64,000 bases of DNA from the NCBI GenBank assembly GCA_044227925.1, contig JBGAVW010000001.1, positions 180,096 to 244,095 of the forward strand, read 5' to 3'. Within the stretch, counting starts at the first letter, position 1. Each line of letters begins with the position of its first letter. Positions 18,843-29,300 of this stretch are shown piece after piece. Below the pieces are notes generated by a model, which saw nothing but the letters and a program-made list of their open reading frames with translations, had not been told where the DNA came from and made no database searches. The DNA comes from JADJLQ01 sp044227925. Its GTDB lineage: Bacteria > Bacteroidota > Bacteroidia > Chitinophagales > Saprospiraceae. The position numbers were made by a program, and so were the translations under genes.

Positions 18843-19943
18843 GTGGAACATGCACTTGAAAAAATAGCCTTGACCCAGGTCGATGGAGTAGGTCCAATTA
18901 CTTCACGCCAGTTGATTTCGTATCTGGGTGGAGTTAAAGAAGTGTTTAAAGCTAAAAAGAAGGAGCTGCTGGCTATTCCAGGGATAGGTGAAAAAACCAT
19001 CGAATCTATAGCGCATCATACTCAAATTTTTAAGAGGGCTGAAGAGGAACTCCAATTCATTCAGAAACATGAAATTAAAATGTTATTTTATACGGATAAG
19101 GGGTATCCTTACCGCCTGAAAAGCATAGAAGATAGTCCTATACTCTTATATTATAAAGGCAATGCGGATCTGGATCACCATAGAATAGTAGCGATAATTG
19201 GTACCCGGTCACCAACTGAACAGGGCAAGCTAAACTGTGAAAAAATGGTTGAAGAATTACAAGCCTATAATGTGCTTATAGTTTCAGGTTTGGCATATGG
19301 TGTGGATATTACCGCTCATAGAAAATCGGTGGACTTGAATATTCCAACGGTTGGAGTCATGGGTAATGGCCTTGACAAACTCTATCCCAGTGCTCATGTC
19401 TCCACTTCAAAAAAAATGATCCAGCACGGTGGTTTGCTTACTCAATTTACCACTCAGACCAAACCGGACCGTGAAAACTTTCCTATGCGTAATAAAATAG
19501 TGGCCGGCATTGCAGATGCTGTGGTAGTGATCGAATCGGGTATAGAAGGAGGGAGTATGATCACTGCTGATTTTGCTAATCACTACCACAAAGATGTATT
19601 CGCTCTGCCGGGTAGGCCAAGTGATGAAATGTCCTCCGGGTGTAATACACTGATTAAAAGAAATAAAGCATCTTTGGTAGAGTCCGCATCCGATATTGCT
19701 CATTTTATGAATTGGGATAAAGTGACAGGATCGAAAGAGATACAGCGAACTTTGTTTCCTGACTTAAGCGATAAAGAACAAGGTGTGATCACCTTGCTGA
19801 AGCAAAATGATTTTTTAAGTATTGATCGTTTGTATACTGCATTGGCTTTAAGCCCCAGTGCCTCGGCTGGAGTATTGCTCGAGATGGAATTTAAAGGGCT
19901 GATCAAATCATTGCCAGGGAAAAAATATATGCTGGTACAATAG
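18843..19943 (+). CDS. dprA: DNA-processing protein DprA
   Basis: The 366-residue protein begins at a GTG. It has an N-terminal helix-hairpin-helix region (VDGVGPITSRQLI, IPGIGEKT) and the Rossmann-like DprA core with IGTRSPTEQGK, SGLAYGVDITAHR, GNGLDKLYPSAH and PMRNKIVAGIADAVVVIES. A C-terminal winged helix (about 305-366) completes the usual architecture. DprA loads RecA on incoming single-stranded DNA in natural transformation. The gene is complete. Confidence 0.96.
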   Translation: MEHALEKIALTQVDGVGPITSRQLISYLGGVKEVFKAKKKELLAIPGIGEKTIESIAHHTQIFKRAEEELQFIQKHEIKMLFYTDKGYPYRLKSIEDSPILLYYKGNADLDHHRIVAIIGTRSPTEQGKLNCEKMVEELQAYNVLIVSGLAYGVDITAHRKSVDLNIPTVGVMGNGLDKLYPSAHVSTSKKMIQHGGLLTQFTTQTKPDRENFPMRNKIVAGIADAVVVIESGIEGGSMITADFANHYHKDVFALPGRPSDEMSSGCNTLIKRNKASLVESASDIAHFMNWDKVTGSKEIQRTLFPDLSDKEQGVITLLKQNDFLSIDRLYTALALSPSASAGVLLEMEFKGLIKSLPGKKYMLVQ

Positions 19944-20023
19944 CATATATGGTTTTAAAAGTAAGTACATTGAAGATCATCATCTTTCGTATTATTATTG
20001 GATCAAATTTAAATTTTTGTCGA

Positions 20024-20626
20024 ATGAAAAAATATTTACTTTCTATTTTCACCTTATTCAGTATTGGATTATTTGCCCAAACAGCCAATAAACAATTTGT
20101 ATTATTCGATGTAGAGTTTACCTATACTAAAGAGGAAGCGGATAGCTCTAAGCCAAGTAAGTCTCATTTTTATGTCAAGGGCGATATGATAAATAAAGAA
20201 AGACCAGTGGATTGGATGTCGCCGGTGGATTATAGGAATGGTACTGTACATATCCGCCTGGAAGTAATTGAAAAGCCTTTAGGGGGATACCCTACTACCT
20301 GGAGCTTATGTTATATTCCAAATAAAGGGCAAAAAAACAATTACGGTTGCACCAGTACAGGCATCTATACTGAAAAAGGAGTGTATGAAAAAGATATTTC
20401 CATGACTTCATTCTGGGAAAACGAATCCATTATCTGGTCTGAAGGCATCAAACAAATGGACCTGGTAATCAAAGATGATAGTGGAGGTCAGGGCCACGCA
20501 CATAAGAGACAGGACCATGAACATTATTTTCCTACTAAAGTGAGAATGACTATGATACAAGTGCCTGCAGGTGAAAAATACGATAGCAGCGTTTTACCGC
20601 CCAATCCCCTTTTTGTTAGAAAATAA
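20024..20626 (+). CDS. Secreted protein of unknown function
   Basis: I start this gene at an ATG at 20024, where a clean signal peptide begins (MKKYLLSIFTLFSIGLFAQ); an in-frame start 25 codons upstream would bury it. The 200-residue product has no family that I recognise. It contains a His-rich stretch near the end (GHAHKRQDHEHYF) that could bind metal. It is convergent with the DUF4837 gene. Confidence 0.7.
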   Translation: MKKYLLSIFTLFSIGLFAQTANKQFVLFDVEFTYTKEEADSSKPSKSHFYVKGDMINKERPVDWMSPVDYRNGTVHIRLEVIEKPLGGYPTTWSLCYIPNKGQKNNYGCTSTGIYTEKGVYEKDISMTSFWENESIIWSEGIKQMDLVIKDDSGGQGHAHKRQDHEHYFPTKVRMTMIQVPAGEKYDSSVLPPNPLFVRK

Positions 20627-20645
20627 CTTTCAACTCAATTCCTGT

Positions 20646-21737
20646 TTATTTAGGATAGCGGAATGTATTTACTATAGTTTCGAGGTGCTGAATCAGATTT
20701 CTTTTTTCCATTTCCGGTGCATATACAAAAGCATCTATATAGACTATGGAGGTTTTATCAGGAGTTTGAAACAGATAAGTTTGGAAAGGTCCACCCATAT
20801 ATTCTATTTTGGTCTCCCATACTCCTCTCAGTTCTACCCCATAATTGCCATCTATGTTTTTTTGATATAAAAATGTGGGAAGAGCAATATCATTCACTTG
20901 CATATAGTCTCCTTCGGAATTGGTGCGTATAAAATGCCTGGAAATAGAATCCCTGAGTTCTTTTATACCTTTCTCTTTAAACTGGTCAGTGCTTTTGTAT
21001 TTAACTTTGCTTATGATCAAATTGAGGCTGGCTTTATCTGTTTCTTTTCTTAGCCAGGTACCTTGAGGTTTAAAGATTGCTTCTTTAAAATCTGCCGGAA
21101 TATCGATTTGTATTCCGTACCGGGCAGTTAAATCTTTATTGATGAGTTTGGCATCTCCGAAAGAATAGGCAGCCGCTTTTATAATGGTATTGTCAAAGTC
21201 ACGAATAGCTTTAGAAATGCCTGGAAAACTTCTTTTTAATCGGGCTAATAGATCTCCTTCATTTTTACCGATGAGGTACATCAGTTGCTGCCCGTGCGCC
21301 CAAACATCACGGGTCAATAAATTTGAGTATTCACTTTGTTCCAAATGAGCTTTGAGCTTTTCTGTACCAATAAGTTTATTCAAAAAATTAAGAGAAGCCG
21401 AATCGGTTTTCGAAAGGTCAGCTACAAATAAATAGTTTCTTAATTCCCGCCGGGTCGGTATTCCTATGACATCTTTATATTCCATATGCCGGAGATCAAA
21501 TATGGGTTCTGGCTGTGGCAAAATAGGGTAGGCAGATTCGAAATAATACCTAAGGCTATCGCCCAAAGCACCTTCCCAACTATCCAGATCGCAAACCATT
21601 ACCAGATGATTTACACTGCCAAAGGCTGAATTCCTGGGCTTGCCATTATCCGGCACGAATGGATTTGAATTGCAAGCCATCAAGTAAATGAATAAGAAAA
21701 TGGCGTATTTTAGATATTTAATCAGTCTGAATCTCAT
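20646..21737 (-). CDS. DUF4837 family lipoprotein
   Basis: The 363-residue protein has a lipoprotein leader (IYLMAC, modified Cys near 22). Blocks such as VMVCDLDSWEGALGDSLR and EYKDVIGIPTRRELRNYLFVADL match what I know of DUF4837, a family found almost only in Bacteroidota. It is predicted to be anchored in the cell envelope. The function is unknown. Confidence 0.85.
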   Translation of the reverse strand: MRFRLIKYLKYAIFLFIYLMACNSNPFVPDNGKPRNSAFGSVNHLVMVCDLDSWEGALGDSLRYYFESAYPILPQPEPIFDLRHMEYKDVIGIPTRRELRNYLFVADLSKTDSASLNFLNKLIGTEKLKAHLEQSEYSNLLTRDVWAHGQQLMYLIGKNEGDLLARLKRSFPGISKAIRDFDNTIIKAAAYSFGDAKLINKDLTARYGIQIDIPADFKEAIFKPQGTWLRKETDKASLNLIISKVKYKSTDQFKEKGIKELRDSISRHFIRTNSEGDYMQVNDIALPTFLYQKNIDGNYGVELRGVWETKIEYMGGPFQTYLFQTPDKTSIVYIDAFVYAPEMEKRNLIQHLETIVNTFRYPK

Positions 21738-22079
21738 TTGATAGTAGAAAATTACAAAAATAGTAGATGCTTTGGCGAAGAATGTTGGTGGGTAGTTGAT
21801 CCAATGTATAAGGCTTTAGAAGTTTTTTTATTCCTGACACTAAATCGGAATGGTTATTCTTAAATCCATTTATAACCGGCGTTCTTCATTTTATATGTAA
21901 TCATCGGCTCATAAAACATTGATTATAAATTAGATGTGACTTAAAATGCGAATTGAAGCATTTAGGAAAGTTTAATAATGGTATGACTTGATGAAATTGT
22001 CAGATCTTTATCATACGCAGGATAAAGTTGAATTTATTAAAACCGGTAAAAATCGGGATACTTAATTTAGATTCTGTTT
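21738..22079. other. Intergenic region upstream of the GH39 unit
   Basis: The sequence is AT-rich. A candidate -7 box for the DUF4837 gene is at 21755-21762 on the reverse strand (TATTTTTG, 17 nt before its ATG). I see no gene here; the operator and promoter of the GH39 unit follow at 22080-22120. Confidence 0.5.
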
Positions 22080-22120
22080 TTGTAATCGATTACAATTTTT
22101 TCATTATTTCATTATATTCG
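22080..22120 (+). promoter_or_regulatory. LacI-type operator and promoter of the GH39 unit
   Basis: TTGTAATCGATTACAA (22080-22095) is a perfect 16-bp palindrome with the central CG typical of LacI-family operators. Exactly 17 nt later comes the -7 box TATATTCG (22113-22120), close to TAnnTTTG. The operator lies where the -33 element should be, so binding should block RNA polymerase. The same arrangement precedes susC. Confidence 0.75.
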
Positions 22121-22322
22121 TTCAGCGATTTTTTACTCAGCTTGCCGGATAGCGATAAGGATATAAAGTAACATAACCTTTTTTTTAAAATGAATGCCAA
22201 TGGACACAAAATGGAAAATGCCAGACCTATGTATAGTGCGAATATCGAAGCATATACGAGATCCCTTACATTGGGGCGGCAAATGGTGGCAGATTAGTTT
22301 AAAATCAGTCAATTTCGAATGA

Positions 22323-23996
22323 ATGAAAAAAATACAGATTCTTATACTTACCATTCTTTGTAGTTTCAGTTCGTATTTACAGTCACAATCTGTTTCTATC
22401 CAGGTGGATGTTGCAAAACCAATTGGGGAGATGAAACCTGTGTGGGCGTATTTTGGTTATGATGAGCCCAATTTTACAACCATGCCCAATGGACAAAAAC
22501 TGTTGACCGAACTTCAAAATCTCAGTCCGGTTCCCGTATATGTGAGAGCTCATAATCTTCTCACATCGCAGGGTAAGAGCGTAAAACCAGATCTCAAGTG
22601 GGGATATACCAATGCCTATACTGAAGATGCGGATGGATCTCCGGTATATAATTGGACAGTAGTGGATAGTATTATAGATAGTTATATACACAGAGGGATG
22701 AAGCCGTTGATGGAAATAGGATTTATGCCAGAAGCCCTCAGTAGTAGCCCTATACCCTATGAGCATACCTGGAGTAAGGGTGGAAATTTATGGACAGGCT
22801 GGACCTATCCACCAAAAGATTATACCAAATGGAGAGATTTAGTTTTCCAATGGGTAAAGCATTCTATCGAACGATATGGTGTAAAGGAAGTAACCACCTG
22901 GCTTTGGGAAGTCTGGAATGAACCCGATATCCCTTATTGGTCTGGCACATTTGATGAATATTGTAAAATGTATGATTTCGCTGCTGATGGATTAAAAAAA
23001 GCCTGCCCGGACTGTATTATTGGTGGGCCACATACGACCAGTCCAAGAAGTGAAAAGGCATATGATTATCTCACCAGGTTTATACGACATTGCCTTAGCG
23101 GTATAAATTATGCGACAGGCAAAAAAGGTAGTCCATTGGAATACATCGGATTTCATGCAAAGGGATCACCTGAATTCAGTGATGGCCGCATACGTATGAA
23201 TATGGGGGCCCAGTTGAAAGATATCCAAAGGGGTTTTGAAGCAGTAAACTCCTTTTCGAATTTGAAAAAAATACCAATTGTCATAGGGGAATGCGATCCG
23301 GAAGGGTGTGCAGCATGTTCAGAAAAAAGAGATCCCAAATATGGTTATCGTAATGGTACTATGTATTCCAGCTACACCGCTGCATCATTTTCCCGAATAT
23401 ATGAGCTGATGGATTTATATAAAGTAAATCTCAAAGGTGTAGTAAGCTGGTCATTTGAATTTGAAAACCAGGATTGGTTTGCAGGTTATCGGGATCTGGC
23501 TACCAACGGTGTGGACAAACCTGTGCTTAATATTTTCAGGATGTTTGGCTTGATGCAGGGTAGTCGTATTCATGTGGCAACTCAGGAAGGATTTAATGCA
23601 AAACAAATAATAGCGCAGGGAGTACGAGATGAAAATGACATCAATGCATTAGCAAGCAGCACTGACAGATCAGTATCCATCATGGTCTGGAATTATCACG
23701 ATGACAACCAGAAAGGCGGCATTGCACCTATTGAATTAAATATAAAAAATCTGGCAGCTAAAAAAGTGTTAGTACATCATTATAGAGTAGATCATCAGTA
23801 CAGCAATGCTTTTGAAAAATGGAAATCAAAAGGAAGCCCCCAACAGGTGAATGATATACAATACAAGGAATTGGAACGTGCCGGCCAATTGGAGCTTTTT
23901 CAAGCTCCATCATGGTTTAATGTGGCCAGTGCCAGATTGACCCAAAAGTTTGATTTGCCATTTCAGGGGGTTTCATTAATTCATTTATCATGGTAA
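22323..23996 (+). CDS. GH39-like glycoside hydrolase, secreted
   Basis: The 557-residue protein has a signal peptide (1-21). The (beta/alpha)8 barrel carries the clan GH-A signatures: WEVWNEPD near 198 with the acid/base Glu, and VIGECDPEGC near 322 with the nucleophile Glu. GH39 enzymes are mostly beta-xylosidases or alpha-iduronidases. The neighbouring acetyl and feruloyl esterase domains favour xylan. A C-terminal beta-sandwich (about 430-557) follows, as in the family. The leader between the predicted transcription start and the ATG is about 200 nt. Confidence 0.87.
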   Translation: MKKIQILILTILCSFSSYLQSQSVSIQVDVAKPIGEMKPVWAYFGYDEPNFTTMPNGQKLLTELQNLSPVPVYVRAHNLLTSQGKSVKPDLKWGYTNAYTEDADGSPVYNWTVVDSIIDSYIHRGMKPLMEIGFMPEALSSSPIPYEHTWSKGGNLWTGWTYPPKDYTKWRDLVFQWVKHSIERYGVKEVTTWLWEVWNEPDIPYWSGTFDEYCKMYDFAADGLKKACPDCIIGGPHTTSPRSEKAYDYLTRFIRHCLSGINYATGKKGSPLEYIGFHAKGSPEFSDGRIRMNMGAQLKDIQRGFEAVNSFSNLKKIPIVIGECDPEGCAACSEKRDPKYGYRNGTMYSSYTAASFSRIYELMDLYKVNLKGVVSWSFEFENQDWFAGYRDLATNGVDKPVLNIFRMFGLMQGSRIHVATQEGFNAKQIIAQGVRDENDINALASSTDRSVSIMVWNYHDDNQKGGIAPIELNIKNLAAKKVLVHHYRVDHQYSNAFEKWKSKGSPQQVNDIQYKELERAGQLELFQAPSWFNVASARLTQKFDLPFQGVSLIHLSW

Positions 23997-24026
23997 TGTT
24001 TAAAATACTATAAATCAAATAAAGAC

Positions 24027-25952
24027 ATGAAAAAAACAATATGGTTGGTTGGTCTCTTTATATTATTTAATAAAGTAAGTGCCCAGGATCCTAACTTTTA
24101 TATTTATTTATGCCTGGGTCAATCAAATATGGAAGGCGCAGGAAAGATTGAGTCCCAGGACACCATTTCTAATCCGAGGTTAAAATTATTATCAGCTGTT
24201 GATTGTCCTGAATTGGGCAGGCAAATGGGTCAATGGTATGATGCAAAACCACCTCTTTGCCGTTGTCGTACCGGACTATCACCTGCAGATTATTTTGGTA
24301 AAACTATGATTGCCCATCTACCTGAAAATGTAAAAGTAGGATTAGTACATGTGGCCATTGGTGGAAGTAAAATCGAAATTTTTGATAAAGATCATTATAA
24401 AAATTATCTAGATACTTCAGCAGCTGCTAAACCGTGGATGATCAAAATGGCAGATGCTTATGCTGGCAATCCTTACCAAAGATTACTGGATATGGCACGC
24501 ATTGCCCAAAAAGATGGTGTAATCAAAGGAATTTTATTACACCAGGGAGAGTCCAATACGGGAGATAAAGAATGGCCTGTAAAGGTAAAAAAAGTATATA
24601 CTGATTTGTTGACTGATCTGAAATTACCTCCCAATTCGGTTCCGTTACTTGCAGGTGAAGTGGTTGGTGCTGATCAAAAAGGACTTTGCGCAAGTATGAA
24701 TGACATTATAGCAACACTACCACACGTGCTTCCCCGATCATATATCATTCCGTCCAAAGGATTGGAAGCAGTAAAGGATAGGCTGCATTTTACCTCAGAA
24801 GCAATTAGAAATTTTGGTAAAAGTTACGCAACAAGAATGTTGCAAATCATGGGTATAGATATAGAACCTTTCCCCGCGGGGTCTGCTGCAGCGATTACCA
24901 ATGCAGCCGGTTTTAAATATCCTAGAGTGGATAATGAGGGAAGGGCGATATTTAAATTAGATGCACCTGGTGCCACACACGTACAACTCGATCTTGGAAA
25001 AAGATACGATATGAAAAAAAATGAAGCCGGTATGTGGACCGTTACCACCGATCCTCTACAACCCGGGTTTCACTATTATTTTTTATGGATAGACGGGGTG
25101 CGTGTAGCTGATCCTGCCAGTGAATCGTTTTTTGGTACCGGTAAGTGGACCAGTGGCATCGAAATACCAACACCGGGTGAAGATTTTTATATGCCCAAGC
25201 AGGTACCCCATGGCGAGGTACGCGGAGTGTATTATTATTCTAAAACCATGGATGAAACGCGGAGATGTTTTGTATATACCCCTCCTGGTTATGACGCAGG
25301 TAAAAAGGTTAAATACCCGGTATTGTATTTACAACATGGCATGGCAGAAGACGAAACAGGTTGGTCAAATCAAGGTCATATGAATTATATCCTCGACAAT
25401 CTCATTGCTGAGGGTAAAGCCAAACCCATGATCGTGGTAATGGAAAGTGGAAATATCGAAGAAGCATTTAGAGCCAATCCTGGTGCAGATGTAGCTAAGG
25501 AACGCAATCAATTCGGAGCATCCTTTACTCCTATGCTCTTACATGATTTGATTCCTATGATAGAATCAAGATTTAGAGTACGTACCGATAGGGAGGGCAG
25601 AGCTATGGCAGGATTGTCGTGGGGTGGTTTTCAAACATTCGATATTACGCTGAAAAACCTGGAGAAGTTTGCATACATAGGTGGTTTTAGCGGTGCTTTG
25701 TTTCTCAACCCGCAAACTGAAATCAAAACCGCATACAACGGAGTATTTGCCGATCCAGTATCATTCAATAAAAGAGTAAAAGTTTTGTTCTTGGGAATAG
25801 GTTCATCTGAAGGATCCCGTACCAAAACATTGAGTGATGCTCTCACTGCGGCAGGTATAAATAATATATATTATGAATCGGCTAACACTGCACACGAATG
25901 GCATACCTGGAGAAGATGTTTGTTCCAGTTTGCTCCATTGATTTTTAAGTGA
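24027..25952 (+). CDS. CE6-CBM48-CE1 multi-domain esterase
   Basis: The 641-residue protein has a signal peptide (1-19). Residues about 24-280 form a CE6/SASA-type acetyl esterase (GQSNMEG with the Ser, LLHQGESNTGD, DRLHFT with Asp and His). An E-set/CBM48-like domain (about 295-385) precedes a CE1 esterase (about 390-641) with nucleophile in GLSWGG near 529 and His in AHEWHTW near 628. CE6-CE1 fusions of this kind are known from Bacteroidota as acetyl-xylan plus feruloyl esterases. It starts 30 nt after the GH39 gene and should be in the same transcript. Confidence 0.9.
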   Translation: MKKTIWLVGLFILFNKVSAQDPNFYIYLCLGQSNMEGAGKIESQDTISNPRLKLLSAVDCPELGRQMGQWYDAKPPLCRCRTGLSPADYFGKTMIAHLPENVKVGLVHVAIGGSKIEIFDKDHYKNYLDTSAAAKPWMIKMADAYAGNPYQRLLDMARIAQKDGVIKGILLHQGESNTGDKEWPVKVKKVYTDLLTDLKLPPNSVPLLAGEVVGADQKGLCASMNDIIATLPHVLPRSYIIPSKGLEAVKDRLHFTSEAIRNFGKSYATRMLQIMGIDIEPFPAGSAAAITNAAGFKYPRVDNEGRAIFKLDAPGATHVQLDLGKRYDMKKNEAGMWTVTTDPLQPGFHYYFLWIDGVRVADPASESFFGTGKWTSGIEIPTPGEDFYMPKQVPHGEVRGVYYYSKTMDETRRCFVYTPPGYDAGKKVKYPVLYLQHGMAEDETGWSNQGHMNYILDNLIAEGKAKPMIVVMESGNIEEAFRANPGADVAKERNQFGASFTPMLLHDLIPMIESRFRVRTDREGRAMAGLSWGGFQTFDITLKNLEKFAYIGGFSGALFLNPQTEIKTAYNGVFADPVSFNKRVKVLFLGIGSSEGSRTKTLSDALTAAGINNIYYESANTAHEWHTWRRCLFQFAPLIFK

Positions 25953-26260
25953 TTAATCCGGATGCTTGAAAAATATACCCTGTCTTCGTATATTTTAGCA
26001 GCTTAAGGATATATTTTTTTGGATTTGATGGCAGTGAATTACTCAATTCCTCCATCATAATTAATTGTATACTGGAAATAAAAATGGTATTACCGGGATG
26101 TTTTCCTGGTAAAGATGGGGACCTCAATTGAGGTATAGATAGAAACTATTTTGTTGGGGAATATATTCATTAGTTGTTTTCTTCTGTATCGAATGGAGTA
26201 CAGGCCAGTGAAGGATAGTGTTAAAATTACCATTTGAGACACACTACTTCTTTAAAAAAA
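25953..26260. other. Intergenic region between the esterase and susC
   Basis: A stem-loop lies at 26090-26112 (TTACCGGGA and TCCTGGTAA around five bases, one G-T pair). It has no T-run on the forward strand, so it may be a weak terminator or an mRNA-end hairpin. I see no gene here. Confidence 0.45.
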
Positions 26261-26301
26261 TTGTAAACGTTTACAATTTTTTGATAATCTTATTATATTC
26301 G
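26255..26301 (+). promoter_or_regulatory. LacI-type operator and promoter of susCD
   Basis: The core TTGTAAACGTTTACAA (26261-26276) is perfect and the palindrome extends through flanking A and T runs to 28 bp (26255-26282). The -7 box TATATTCG follows at 26294-26301, again 17 nt after the 16-bp core. The sequence between is also similar to the GH39 promoter. The susC ATG is about 37 nt after the predicted transcription start. Confidence 0.8.
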
Positions 26302-26343
26302 TGATGATTATTATAAATTATAACAACCACTCAAATTAAATGT

Positions 26344-29300
26344 ATGATTAATTCCAATTACTTTAATGTATTTTCTCTCTCATCACATTGGCAAAAGCTA
26401 ACTCTGATTTTGCTATTGTTTTGGTTGAGTGCTGGTACCCTGTTGGCTCAGAATATTACTGTGACGGGTACTGTACGTGACGAAGCTGGAGATGGAATCC
26501 CTGGTGCAACCATTTTGGTTAAGGGAACTTCTAATGGAACAGCTACTAACTTAGATGGCGTATATTCAATATCTGCACCGGCCAATGCCATATTGCAAAT
26601 TTCTTATGTAGGATTTGAAACCAAAGAGGTTCAAATCAATGGCCAATCCGTGCTGGATATAATAATTTCAGCTTCAGCTTCTGCATTAGATGAAGTAGTT
26701 ATCGTAGGATATGGTGCACAAAAGAAAAGGGATGTAACCGGGTCAGTAGCTTCTGTGAGTGAGGCTACATTAAAAGAAGTACCTGCTCCCAATTTGCTCA
26801 ATCAACTTAAAGGAAGGGCAGCTGGCGTATCTATTGTAAGTAATGGATCTACCCCTGGTTCTCAGGGTCAAATCAGGATCAGAGGTAACCGTACCCTTAC
26901 CGGGCCTACTACAAACAATGATGGTCTCGATGGTCCCTTGGTCGTAGTGGATGGTATTCCTTTTGGCGGGTTAAATGATATTAATCCTGATGATATAGCA
27001 AGCATGGAAATATTGAAAGACGCTTCTGCTACCGCAATCTTTGGATCCAGAGGTGCAGGAGGGGTAATACTTATAACGACAAAACGCGGAAAAGTAGGTA
27101 AGCCAACTATTACCTATGATGGATATCACGGGGTGACCAATGTATTGGATAAATATCGTTTTATGGATGCCACAGAATATGCCAAATTTAAAGAGGATGC
27201 AGCCAAATACAACTCTGTGACCCCTAATACCACGCCTTATCCGTTGACAGCAATAGAAATTGCAAACCAATCCGCCGGAATAAATACCGATTGGCAGGAT
27301 TTGTTATTTAAACAAGGTTTTAATACCAGTCACCAATTGGGATTGCAGGGGGGAGTTGAAAATACACAATATTCATTAGGGTTGGGTTATTTTAATGAGA
27401 CAGGAATCATTCCAAGTCAGGATTTTCAACGAACTAATGTTAGAATTACGTTAGATCAAAAATTGGGCAAACGATTCAAAATCGGGTTGAACACCATCAA
27501 TACATTGAGTTATACCAATAATCCGGCAGGGGGTGGGGTACCCGGATTCATAGCAGGTCTGTCTCCACTCGCAAAACCATATAATGACGATGGATCTGTC
27601 AATCTTTTCCCTAAACTGGGTACTATAGATGCCACTCAAGTATCACCCCTAACATTGATTTCCAGAGCTGATGATATATTATCTAATACCAGAAGTATCA
27701 GGACTTTTAATAGCCTGTATGGGGAAGTAAATCTATTGGATGGATTAAAGTATAGATTCAATGCCGGATTAAATTTTAGCCAATCTCATTTTAATGGCTA
27801 TGGTCCACCAAATACTTATGTAAATAATGCGGTGGTGCAAAGTGCTTCCAATGCTGATGTAAGCAATACTGAGTTTTGGGATGTCAATCTTCAACATTTA
27901 TTATATTATGATAAAACGTTTGCAGAAAAACATAAATTAGGGTTGACTGGATTGTTTGAAATTACCAAAAATCACAGTTTGGGATCCAATTTCAATGTAA
28001 AAGGAGTACCTGCTGACTACATTGGTACTTCCAATTTTTTATTAGCTCAGGGCACCCCTACCGCCAGCACAACGGGCAATTTTTTTTCTGAAACAGGTCT
28101 CCTGTCTTATATGGGCCGCGCTAACTATACCTATGATGGACGATATATGCTTACGGCAACGTTGCGCAGGGATGGATCATCTACTTTATCGCCCGGCAAT
28201 CAATACTTTAATTATCCGGCTATTGGCTTGGGATGGAACATCACCAATGAATCATTCATGAAATCGATTTCATGGCTCACCAATTTGAAGCTGCGAGGCG
28301 GGTGGGGTATTTCTGGAAACAGGAATGTTGGTGCTTATGCCACGTTGGGAGCTTTATCCAGTAGCTTTTATAATTTTGGTACCACTACTGCAGGCCAGGT
28401 ACTGGGGTATACGGTTACCAATCTTCCGGCAACAGACCTTGGTTGGCAGTCTACTGACCAAGTAGATGTAGGATTGGATATAGGATTGTTTAAAGACCGA
28501 ATCACAGGCAGCTTTGATTTATATCAACAGAAGACCAAAGACATACTATTATCTGTAAACCTTCCTCAAAGCAATGGAGCTGGTTCAACACTTAAAAACC
28601 TAGGCAAAACAGAAGGCAGAGGCTTCGAATCAACGTTGACATTCGAAGTAGTAAGAAATCCAAAAGGATTTAACTGGAGTACAGATTTGGTTTATTTCTT
28701 TAACAGAGAAAAGATTACCCAACTTACTACCCCTACCGAATTGGACAATAAAGGAAATGGTTGGTTTGTAGGTCATCCTCTTACGGTAATCTACGATTAT
28801 AAAAAATTAGGAATTTGGCAGACTAAAGATGCCAGCGACGGATCGTTAGCTAAGCAAACTTCTCCAGTACAAATACCCGGACAAATCCGTGTGCAAGATG
28901 TAGATGGAAATGGTAAAATAGATGCCGCTGACAGGCAAATCATCGGAAACTTCCAACCCAAATGGGAAGGTGGTCTAACCAATAGATTTAGTTATAAAGG
29001 CTTTGATCTCTCAACAGTAATGTATGCACGTATGGGTATGAAAGTGGTAGTTCCTTACCTTTCCGGTACATCGGGCGGAGGATCCGGATTTAGCTTCTTT
29101 AATCAAGGAAGGTCCAATCAATATAAAGTGGATTATTGGACCAATGAAAATCCTACCAACGCATTTCCTCGTCCGGATGCCAATGCCGGGGTAAAAGATT
29201 TTGCTTCGGTAAATACATATTATGACGGGTCCTTTATCAAAATGCGATCCATCAATCTGGGGTACACTTTTAATTCAAAATCGTTAGGCAAAACAGGCAT

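Noticed and set aside
25945..26127. Reverse frame of 60 codons between the esterase and susC genes
   Set aside because: It has no signal, motif or promoter and overlaps a hairpin; I treat the stretch as intergenic.
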